Positions 54,049 through 59,797 of a DNA stretch of 59,797 nucleotides are shown here, piece by piece. The notes beneath the pieces are model-generated. The model did no database searches and was not told the origin of the DNA. It was given only the letters and a program-made list of their open reading frames with translations. The first letter of the stretch is position 1. Each line of letters starts with the position of its first letter. This DNA is from Peptococcaceae bacterium UBA4068 (GTDB lineage Bacteria > Bacillota > Dehalobacteriia > UBA4068). The translations under genes and the position numbers were made by a program. The DNA lies in the NCBI GenBank assembly GCA_002382665.1, contig DFZA01000019.1:1-59797 (forward strand). The letters run 5' to 3'.

Positions 54049-54945
54049 ATGGAAGATTGGGAAATCGGCAGCGTCAGCCAATATATAGACGTCATAGATG
54101 AGTTGGCAAAAACCTACCAGGCAACCAATCCGGTAGTAACGACTTTTGTTTTTCGTGGTTTGGGTGATCAAAGCTACTTGTTATATCCGAGTGTTTTTCG
54201 GCAGGATACCGAACAGGCGGCAGATGCCAATACCGCCAACGATAAATATACTTCGTGGGCCGGCGAAGATGCACTGCTAGAATCTTTTATAGCTGAGGCT
54301 GTCAGATATATCAGTGATATCCCACCGCAGAACTTATGTAGATGGGCCGAATATGCCCAGCATTACGGTGTACCGACCAGATTTTTGGATTGGACTTCCA
54401 ATCCGCTGGCGGCGTTATACTTTGCCTGCAGAGACTGTGACGGTAAAAATGCCGCTGTCTGGGTGTTACATTCTGACAACTATAGGCATTTTGCCGCAGC
54501 AAAAAACAAGAAGATGTCGGACGATCAAAGAAATGCAAGTCTTACCGTGGAGGAGACGATCAACAGACTGTTGGCCGGAAAACCGGAAATCGATTATCCC
54601 CTTATTTACACACCCTATTATGTTGACGCCCGCATGAGTACGCAGTCCAGTTATTTAATGGTTTGGGGCAATAAAAAAGAACCGCTGGAAAAGTTGATAC
54701 CCCGTGAAAACTTTATGGTATATAGAAGGAAAGGCAAAGAGCATGAGTGTGATAGGAGCCAAAATCAGGAAGGGAAAATATTGTTTAAGCTGATTTTCTC
54801 CTGCGAGCGTAAGCAATCTTTGATCAGACAGCTCGATATGCTGGGGGTAAACGAAAAATCACTGTTCCCCGGCCTTGACGGTATCGGCAGATATATAGAG
54901 ATGAAATACCGTTTTGATTACGACGAACTGATGGATCATATTTAA
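54049..54945 (+). CDS. FRG domain-containing protein
   Basis: A 298-residue cytosolic protein. The FRG signature is FVFRGLGDQSYLLYPSVFR (about residues 24-42), followed by CRWAEYAQHYGVPTRFLDW and the hydrophobic NPLAALYFACR. FRG domains appear in many phage- and toxin-associated proteins; the activity is unknown. The C-terminal half (KILFKLIFSCERKQSLIRQL) is typical of the family. The TTG at 54034 is too early; the ATG at 54049 follows AGAGG by five to six bases. It stands alone after the SLH terminator. Confidence 0.82.
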   Translation: MEDWEIGSVSQYIDVIDELAKTYQATNPVVTTFVFRGLGDQSYLLYPSVFRQDTEQAADANTANDKYTSWAGEDALLESFIAEAVRYISDIPPQNLCRWAEYAQHYGVPTRFLDWTSNPLAALYFACRDCDGKNAAVWVLHSDNYRHFAAAKNKKMSDDQRNASLTVEETINRLLAGKPEIDYPLIYTPYYVDARMSTQSSYLMVWGNKKEPLEKLIPRENFMVYRRKGKEHECDRSQNQEGKILFKLIFSCERKQSLIRQLDMLGVNEKSLFPGLDGIGRYIEMKYRFDYDELMDHI

Positions 54946-55025
54946 TTATATAATTTTGTTAATGGAAATAATTTTACAGACAAAATTGACTTTGATTAAA
55001 CAGTAAAAGCTGATTAAAGTCTAAT

Positions 55026-55059
55026 AAAAAAGATGTACTTTTTAAAGTACATCTTTTTT
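55026..55059. terminator. Bidirectional terminator
   Basis: AAAAAAGATGTACTT and its complement around TTTA, with A and T runs at the ends, between the FRG and DUF4489-like genes. Confidence 0.8.
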
Positions 55060-55082
55060 ACTAATGAGGAGATTGTTATTGA

Positions 55083-55724
55083 TTAACTGTTGCACAAGCC
55101 TGTGAAAATAGCGCTGATATCAGGTTTGGATACTCGTAATGCTTCAAATTTACCTTCGAAATCTTTGCCTTCCACTATCATCCTGTATTCGCAGCAATGC
55201 GAGCTTGATTTGTCGCAGAACGTTACGGTAAAAGGCTCGCTGATTTCCAGTTCAAGTTCATTTGCACCCTCGATTTCGACTTCTTTCAAATATCTCCAGC
55301 TTTGAATAGTCTCGGTTACGCCGTTACAGGTTCTTTCCAATTTAAATAACAGGTCAACCTCTACTTCAACTTTACCGTCTATTATAGGTGTACCGTTTGC
55401 TGCAGGTGCGCTGGCTGCTCCAGGCTGACCAGAATTGCCGTTAATTAAGTACCTTTTATCTTCTACCTTAAAACTGATAAGGCTAGAAAACTCGATTTTG
55501 ACAACAGGTCTGCAAAAATCGCAGGTATTCACCCTCACGCGGTCTAAAACAAACTTTTGATGCTCTTTAACATATCCTCTGTGTATTTCAAATATCGCAT
55601 CCTGCGGATTAAATCCGCATTCCAAAGCTACCGGCGGGGTTGGGCCGCAATTGTTATTACAACATGTATTTCCGTTGTTTTTTCGGACTTTAGTGCTGGT
55701 ACGAATTTCATCGTTGCAATCCAT
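55083..55724 (-). CDS. DUF4489-like cysteine-rich protein
   Basis: A 213-residue protein without signal peptide. It has a Cys/Asn-rich head (NTCCNNNCGPTPP), LECGFNPQDAIFEIH, HQKFVLDRVRVNTCDFCRPV and ITISFSSL-type strands, then SWRYLKEVEIEG and ISEPFTVTFCDKSSSHCCEY near the end. This pattern is common in spore-forming Clostridia under the name DUF4489; function unknown, probably coat or surface-associated. The Ala/Gly-rich insert around residues 100-110 (GQPGAASAPAANG) looks flexible. AAGGAGTG precedes the ATG. Confidence 0.8.
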   Translation of the reverse strand: MDCNDEIRTSTKVRKNNGNTCCNNNCGPTPPVALECGFNPQDAIFEIHRGYVKEHQKFVLDRVRVNTCDFCRPVVKIEFSSLISFKVEDKRYLINGNSGQPGAASAPAANGTPIIDGKVEVEVDLLFKLERTCNGVTETIQSWRYLKEVEIEGANELELEISEPFTVTFCDKSSSHCCEYRMIVEGKDFEGKFEALRVSKPDISAIFTGLCNS

Positions 55725-55983
55725 TATTTTACACTCCTTATGTTATGATATGAGAATTTCTTCTCGTCCTATCTTATGAAAATATATAAAAATATGTGCT
55801 GACTAGAAAGTATATTAAGATGTTTGCCGGCAAGCTCAGTACAAACAAACTTATTAATATTCTTTAGATGCCTCAGGTGCAGTGGTTTGAGTTAACAGAC
55901 TATTTTTATTATTATTAAAAACTTGCTTTCTGTTTTTATTATGTTATTATATAACCGATAATTTAATATTTATGGTTTTCTCC

Positions 55984-56170
55984 GCCCGCGATATGCGGGA
56001 CATGGAAAGGGGTAAGAACCCACGAGTCGGTCACTGTGCGGTGTTTGATTCTAAACGCCAAGTCAGATACATGGGGGGAACCAGGCATTTCTGCCGGAAC
56101 CAGAAGTTGTTTGCTTATGCACGCATGGGCTTTGTTATCGTTTGGTTTCCCGTTACCAAACGATTTTTTT
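55984..56170 (+). ncRNA. Cobalamin-riboswitch-like leader with terminators
   Basis: A structured leader in front of the SLC13 gene. Features: CCCGC/GCGGG hairpin, GGGGTAAGAACCC element, a GTCGGTCACTGTG core (cf. GGTCCCGCCACTGT in cobalamin switches), a GGTGTTT/AAACGCC hairpin, and AAGTCAGATAC (56060-56070; cf. the B12 box AAGTCAGGATACCTGCC). Two CATG segments (56001-56004, 56070-56073) may close the core. A strong terminator (56137-56170) follows. Assignment is by eye; other leader types are possible. The 55725-55983 stretch before it has no gene. Confidence 0.5.
56137..56170 (+). terminator. Leader terminator 1
   Basis: ATCGTTTGGT pairs with ACCAAACGAT around TTCCCGTT, followed by six T. 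Confidence 0.85.
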
Positions 56171-56198
56171 AATCCTTTGCCGCATATGGTTTATTGCT

Positions 56199-56226
56199 GC
56201 TTGGCTTCGTTAGCCAGGCTTTTTTT
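56199..56226 (+). terminator. Leader terminator 2
   Basis: GCTTGGC pairs with GCCAGGC (one G-U) around TTCGTTA, followed by seven T, 109 bases before the SLC13 start. Confidence 0.75.
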
Positions 56227-56249
56227 GTTTAAACTGGGAGGTGGCAGTT

Positions 56250-56300
56250 ATGAACATGCATAAGGGGGTGTTAACAAGCAAAAAGAATTTTTCAAGTTAG
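56250..56300 (+). CDS. Possible 16-residue leader peptide
   Basis: ATG with GGGAGGT seven bases upstream encodes MNMHKGVLTSKKNFSS then TAG. It lies between terminator 2 and the SLC13 gene, 34 bases before its start. No known peptide is recognised; translation is suggested only by the strong ribosome site. Confidence 0.35.
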   Translation: MNMHKGVLTSKKNFSS

Positions 56301-56334
56301 ATCTTAATATGAATAAATATGGAGGACAATTAAA

Positions 56335-57609
56335 ATGACACCAGCAGTAATTACATTAATTATTCTTGCCGTAGCGGCTGTATTGTTTATCACGGAAATC
56401 ATTCCCTTGGCTGTAACAGCTATGGCTGTTGCAGTGACTCTGGCGCTGACCGGTGTTTTAACCGTCAGCGAGGCTTTTGCGGGTTTGACAAATGAAAACG
56501 TCATACTGTTTGCCGGCATGTTCGTAGTCGGGGCGGGCTTGTTTGAGACCGGTGTTGCCAAAAGCATCGGCGATACGGTCACCAGGTTCGCCAAAACGGA
56601 AACAATGCTGATCACAGGTATAATGATTATCAGCGCCGTACTATCATCTTTCCTCTCCAATACCGGTACGGCGGCAGTACTGATGCCGGTAGTGATCAGT
56701 ATTGCGGCGTCGGCCGGATATTCACGTTCCAGGCTCTTAATGCCTCTGGCATTTGCCGCCGGATTGGGCGGAATCAATACCCTGATCGGTACGCCGCCTA
56801 ACCTGATCGTCAAAGGTGCGCTGGAAACAGCGGGATTAGGGACTTTCGGCTTTTTTGAATATGCTGTTATCGGCATTCCCTTGACTGTTGCCGGTATAAT
56901 TTACATGTGTACTATTGGTAAAAAGCTTGTTCCTGACAGGGGTGTTAACAAAAAAAAAGTCGCGCAGGCAGCATCTGCGGAAGGTGTAACCAAGGAAGCC
57001 AGCAAAAGCAAACAACTGATTGCAGTTTTTGTTCTTATTGGCACAGTGCTGGTGATGATCTTTACCAAACAGTTGGGTATTTCGCTGCATATCGCTGCTA
57101 TCATTGGCGCGCTGGTATTGGTTATTACCGGTGTGCTTAATGAAAAACAGGTTTATAAATCCATAGATTGGACGACGATCTTTCTTTTTGCCGGTATGTT
57201 ACCGTTGGCCGACGCCATGGTCAAGACCGGTGCCGGCCAGATGATTGCCGACCTGATCATCGGGCTTATCGGTACTGACGCCAGCCCTTATGTGCTGACA
57301 GGCGGGTTGTTTTTACTGTCAAGTGGTTTGACCCAGGTTATGTCAAATACCGCCAGCACCACGCTGCTTGCTCCCATAGGTATCGCTATCGCGCAAGGGC
57401 TTGGGGCCGATCCGAAAGCGGTTTTGATGGCCATCGCGGTTGCCGCATCATGCGCATTTGCGACACCGGTGGGGACGCCGCCGAATACGCTCGTGCTGGG
57501 ACCGGGTAATTTCCGCTTTATTGATTATATAAAGGTGGGATTACCATTAATTGTTATTTGTTTTATCATTTCCGTGATTATTCTACCGCTGGCCTGGCCT
57601 TTTTATTAG
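56335..57609 (+). CDS. SLC13 family (DASS) anion:Na+ symporter
   Basis: A 424-residue membrane transporter with eleven to twelve helices in two repeats, each with the SNT motif and a GTPPN loop: SNTGTAAVLMP with GTPPNLIVKG, and SNTASTTLLAP with GTPPNTLVLG. This is the hallmark of DASS/SLC13 carriers that import di- or tricarboxylates or sulfate with sodium. A central hydrophilic loop (GVNKKKVAQAAS) divides the halves. GGAGG lies seven to eight bases upstream. Expression is probably controlled by the structured leader. Substrate cannot be read from the sequence. Confidence 0.9.
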   Translation: MTPAVITLIILAVAAVLFITEIIPLAVTAMAVAVTLALTGVLTVSEAFAGLTNENVILFAGMFVVGAGLFETGVAKSIGDTVTRFAKTETMLITGIMIISAVLSSFLSNTGTAAVLMPVVISIAASAGYSRSRLLMPLAFAAGLGGINTLIGTPPNLIVKGALETAGLGTFGFFEYAVIGIPLTVAGIIYMCTIGKKLVPDRGVNKKKVAQAASAEGVTKEASKSKQLIAVFVLIGTVLVMIFTKQLGISLHIAAIIGALVLVITGVLNEKQVYKSIDWTTIFLFAGMLPLADAMVKTGAGQMIADLIIGLIGTDASPYVLTGGLFLLSSGLTQVMSNTASTTLLAPIGIAIAQGLGADPKAVLMAIAVAASCAFATPVGTPPNTLVLGPGNFRFIDYIKVGLPLIVICFIISVIILPLAWPFY

Positions 57610-57656
57610 CAATAAATTGATTAAATGCAAATTTAAATTTAAACAAGGAACTATTT

Positions 57657-57700
57657 ATAACACAAGGCAGTCCTTAATATTAAGGACTGCCTTGTGTTAT
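57657..57700. terminator. Perfect 44-nt palindrome, terminator-like
   Basis: The two 22-base arms (starting ATAACACAAGGCAGTCC) are exactly complementary with no loop, but no T run follows on either strand. It lies between the SLC13 gene and the tRNA cluster, both of which end here. Confidence 0.55.
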
Positions 57701-57701
57701 C

Positions 57702-57777
57702 TGGTGAGCCATCGGCGATTCGAACGCCGGACACCCTGATTAAAAGTCAGGTGCTCTACCTGCTGAGCTAATGGCTC
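57702..57777 (-). tRNA. tRNA-Lys (UUU)
   Basis: GAGCCATTAGCTCAGCAGGT start, anticodon loop CTTTTAA, T arm GGCGTTCGAATCGCC, encoded CCA. Confidence 0.95.
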
Positions 57778-57780
57778 ATA

Positions 57781-57856
57781 TGGCTGGGGTGGATGGATTC
57801 GAACCAACGAAATGCCGATTCCAAGGACCGGTGCCTTACCGCTTGGCTACACCCCA
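57781..57856 (-). tRNA. tRNA-Gln (UUG)
   Basis: TGGGGTGTAGCCAAGCGGTA start, anticodon loop CCTTGGA (TTG), T loop TTCGAAT, encoded GCCA end. Acceptor TGGGGTG pairs with CACCCCA. Confidence 0.94.
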
Positions 57857-57861
57857 ATATT

Positions 57862-57938
57862 TGGGGTGGATGAAGGGGATCGAACCCTCGGGTGCCGGAG
57901 CCACAATCCGGTGCGTTGACCGCTTCGCCACATCCACC
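57862..57938 (-). tRNA. tRNA-His (GUG)
   Basis: Extra G-1 then GTGGATGTGGCGAAGCGGTC, anticodon loop TTGTGGC (GTG), discriminator C opposite G-1, encoded CCA. The Lys-Gln-His genes form one cluster on the minus strand. Confidence 0.95.
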
Positions 57939-58138
57939 AAAACAAAAACCATCATACCAAATCAAACAACCTTTGTCAAGGGCTATTCTCAACTTTATTA
58001 CCAATTTCTGATAAAAATACTAAAACACTTTCAGGCTTTTTTTAGTTAATAATCACATTAAGTTCACATCGGATTTTTATTATATAAATAACGGTCGAAT
58101 ATGGATTAAAGGAGGTTTAGTTAGCTCGGCTCACCTGA

Positions 58139-58347
58139 TTTTGCCTGTTTTGACCGTTCGGCTATGAGGCAAAATGCAATTTGCCAGAATTTTATACTGG
58201 ACAATTGTTTATGAGCCACATATAATAGGCTTAACCATAAACACAATAGATATCAAGCTTACCCGAATGCATGATCATAAACCCTTCCCAAAAGCAGAAA
58301 ACCGTTACTAGCCGAACGGTTTTTTGCTTTTTAGCAAAAAAAACCGG
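58139..58347 (+). ncRNA. Possible attenuator leader of the RdgB gene
   Basis: A hairpin TTTTGCCT (58139-58146) / AGGCAAAA (58167-58174) has ACCGTTCGGCTA in its loop (58153-58164). This 12-mer is fully complementary to TAGCCGAACGGT (58309-58320), which is the right half of a terminator hairpin (58298-58325, followed by TTTTTT). A third hairpin (58317-58347, GGTTTTTTGC / GCAAAAAAAACC) would exclude that terminator. No protein is visible in 57939-58460. Function is inferred from these alternative pairings only. Confidence 0.4.
58298..58325 (+). terminator. Terminator hairpin upstream of the RdgB gene
   Basis: AAAACCGTT pairs with AACGGTTTT around ACTAGCCG; the right arm runs into TTTTTTGC. It precedes, not follows, a gene on this strand. 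Confidence 0.65.
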
Positions 58348-58460
58348 CTTTGGGGGTAGCTGATATATTATAGCATTTTTTCAAAAAAATAACCTGCAGT
58401 TAAATAGTCACCAAACCTATTTAGCAGGATAACTTCAACAAAAAAGAGAATAAACAAATT

Positions 58461-59075
58461 ATGGAAAAAAAGTTGATTTTAGCAACCAATAATTTGCACA
58501 AAGTCGAAGAATTCCGGCAGATGTTTGAGCAGACGCCGCTGTCAGGGATAGAGATACTGTCTCTCAAGGATTTCCCTGAATTTGAGGCGCCGCCGGAAGA
58601 TGGCGACAGTTTTGCGGCTAACGCCACTATCAAAGCGCGCGCAGCGGCTGCAAAATTGGGGATTACTGCTTTGGCAGACGACAGCGGCCTATGCGTTGAT
58701 GCTCTGGACGGCGCACCGGGTATTTATTCGGCGCGGTTTGCAGGTCTTGACAAGAACAGCGCAGACAATAACCGCAAGCTGCTGGATTTGCTGGCAGAAG
58801 TCCCGCAGGGCAGGCGGCAGGCGGCATTTCATGCCGTGATCGTCATCGCCACGCCGGATGGGCGGCTTTATCAGGCTGATGGTCAATGCCGGGGCGAGAT
58901 AGCGTTTACGCCGGACGGCGCGGGCGGGTTTGGCTATGACCCGATCTTTTATTTGCCGCAATACGGCTGCACTATGGCATCGCTGGGCGGCGATGAGAAA
59001 AACCGCATCAGCCACCGCGGGCATGCGCTGCAGCAGGCGCTGCCGATATTGGTGGACTTGTTTGCAAAAATATAA
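58461..59075 (+). CDS. rdgB: XTP/dITP diphosphatase (RdgB/HAM1)
   Basis: Hydrolyses non-canonical purine nucleotides (dITP, XTP) to monophosphates, keeping them out of DNA and RNA. The 204-residue protein has ILATNNLHKVEEF at the start (substrate loop, normally ATxNxxK), the central DSGLCVDALDGAPGIYSARF, and GGFGYDPIFYLPQYGCTMA and NRISHRGHALQ near the end, all typical. Length is normal. It follows a leader region with possible attenuation. A terminator after it is not obvious. Confidence 0.93.
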   Translation: MEKKLILATNNLHKVEEFRQMFEQTPLSGIEILSLKDFPEFEAPPEDGDSFAANATIKARAAAAKLGITALADDSGLCVDALDGAPGIYSARFAGLDKNSADNNRKLLDLLAEVPQGRRQAAFHAVIVIATPDGRLYQADGQCRGEIAFTPDGAGGFGYDPIFYLPQYGCTMASLGGDEKNRISHRGHALQQALPILVDLFAKI

Positions 59076-59277
59076 GTGTAGGCGGCTGCTTGCAGAAGCA
59101 GATGCAATCGGCAGCAGAATAGAGGCAAAGGTGAAAGCCAGCGGTTGCGTTGCGATGGGTTTGAGAGCTGGAAACGTTAGCAGACGCGAGTGCAGACGGT
59201 GGAGATAGTTTGATAAAAAAGTTTTAATGTGCGATATAATATCTTTCTGAAAATGAAAGAAACGGAGACCGTAATTA

Positions 59278-59634
59278 ATGATTACCGGAGTAATAGCCAC
59301 AGTATTTGGTATATTAGGTATCATAGGTCTTTTTACCGGCAATATTGCTTTTGTATTTGCCGGCGGCGTGGCGGAGCTCGCGCAAACGCTGATGGGATTT
59401 TTCATTAATTCGCAGCGCAATTTTATCACAATTGTTATCGCGGCTGTAGCAGGCGCTGCTGTCGCATATTTGATCGGCATATCGATTCTATACGGTGTAA
59501 TGGCTGGGCTTTGCTTTGAAGGTGCGATCATGGGTATTTGGAGCATTTATTATATGATACACAGTCTTGCTCATCGAAATGACCATAAAAAAGTTTATAG
59601 AAATGTCCAGAAAAATGCTCGGAGAAAAAAATAA
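59278..59634 (+). CDS. Small membrane protein of unknown function
   Basis: 118 residues with three membrane segments (about 2-23, 48-70 and 72-98) and a Lys/Arg-rich hydrophilic tail (HRNDHKKVYRNVQKNARRKK). Not recognised. The start ATG has GGAGA about ten bases upstream. The 59076-59277 stretch before it shows no gene. Confidence 0.65.
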   Translation: MITGVIATVFGILGIIGLFTGNIAFVFAGGVAELAQTLMGFFINSQRNFITIVIAAVAGAAVAYLIGISILYGVMAGLCFEGAIMGIWSIYYMIHSLAHRNDHKKVYRNVQKNARRKK

Positions 59635-59640
59635 AAAGTA

Positions 59641-59669
59641 TTGCGGAAAATATAAAAATACGGTATACT
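59641..59669 (+). promoter_or_regulatory. Promoter of the tRNA-Gly unit
   Basis: TTGCGG (59641-59646), 17-base spacer, TATACT (59664-59669), 16 bases before the mature tRNA 5' end. Confidence 0.7.
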
Positions 59670-59685
59670 AAACAATGTGGTTTTT

Positions 59686-59759
59686 GCGGGTGTAACTCAA
59701 TGGTAGAGTTCTAGCCTTCCAAGCTAGCTACGTGGGTTCGATTCCCATCACCCGCTCCA
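59686..59759 (+). tRNA. tRNA-Gly (UCC)
   Basis: GCGGGTGTAACTCAATGGTA start, anticodon loop CTTCCAA (TCC), T arm GTGGGTTCGATTCCCAT, encoded CCA. Confidence 0.96.
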
Positions 59760-59768
59760 TTTTTTTTT

Positions 59769-59797
59769 GCGCCGGTAGCTCAGCTGGATAGAGCAAC
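59769..59797 (+). tRNA. 5' part of a tRNA, cut by the window end
   Basis: GCGCCGGTAGCTCAGCTGGA followed by TAGAGC is an acceptor start plus D arm. The window ends before the anticodon; tRNA-Arg is likely but not proven. Confidence 0.8.

Noticed and set aside
55972..56172. 66-residue frame through the leader before the SLC13 gene
   Set aside because: It runs through hairpins and a terminator and has no ribosome site; the stretch reads better as structured RNA.

Overview
The window comes from a low-to-moderate GC, Gram-positive type bacterium of the phylum Bacillota, most likely a Clostridia-like anaerobe. The reasons are strong Shine-Dalgarno sites with frequent GTG/TTG starts, a FabT-controlled type II fatty acid operon with FabK, S-layer homology (SLH) surface proteins, a CadC/CadA metal module, a flavodoxin-ferredoxin (EFR1-type) protein, an L25/Ctc protein, and cysteine-rich proteins of a type seen in spore-forming Clostridia. 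Species cannot be fixed from this sequence alone.

Layout. 0-4 kb: a zinc-ribbon protein with an unknown partner, a decayed TrmO-like gene, then a lipid glycosyltransferase coupled to a polysaccharide deacetylase. 4-11.5 kb: a CPBP protease, a duplicated and partly deleted intergenic segment with inverted repeats, a cysteine-rich repeat-domain protein, an EFR1 protein, L25/Ctc, NudC and a YitT/YczE-like membrane protein, followed by an 86-bp tandem hairpin repeat. 11.9-18.3 kb: an SLH protein with GLUG repeats, a lipoprotein, and a signalling cluster in which a full 7TM histidine kinase faces a NarL-type regulator and a kinase-like protein that has lost its phospho-acceptor histidine and ATPase domain. 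18.6-28.1 kb: membrane proteins with a MarR regulator and a large palindromic operator, VanY-like carboxypeptidase, an OmpR/PhoR-type two-component system, and a frameshifted MATE pump with its TetR regulator. 28.4-33.8 kb: a giant SLH protein with 15 AGIGGG-type repeats, then a scar zone (IS481-like fragment, frameshifted acetyltransferase, 3' end of a tRNA-Ser followed by its terminator). 34-40.5 kb: amidohydrolase plus TetR, tRNA-Leu, NhaC antiporter, CadC-CadA. 40.6-46.8 kb: fabT-fabH-acpP-fabK-fabD-fabG-fabF-fabZ. 47-50 kb: an XRE repressor, an ImmA/IrrE metalloprotease and a small conserved protein opposite a Y-family polymerase. 50.2-54 kb: three tandem SLH paralogues (a pseudo-protease, an SLH-only truncation and an intact trypsin-like protease). 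54-59.8 kb: an FRG-domain protein, a DUF4489-like protein, a cobalamin-riboswitch-like leader before an SLC13 transporter, tRNAs Lys-Gln-His, a possible attenuator before the RdgB gene, a small membrane protein, tRNA-Gly and the start of another tRNA.

How it fits together. Most of the accessory genes act on the cell envelope: SLH surface proteins, carboxypeptidase, deacetylase, glycolipid synthesis and their sensors. The core is fatty acid synthesis under two FabT-type operators. The most unusual loci are (i) the SLH protease / pseudo-protease / SLH-only tandem triplet, (ii) the kinase / regulator / pseudo-kinase cluster, (iii) a possible IrrE/DdrO-like switch for a mutagenic polymerase with repeated operator motifs, (iv) two structured leaders (before SLC13 and before RdgB), and (v) a dispersed hairpin repeat whose stem shows compensatory base changes. 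Several accessory genes are broken by apparent single-base deletions, which indicates either decay or sequencing error.
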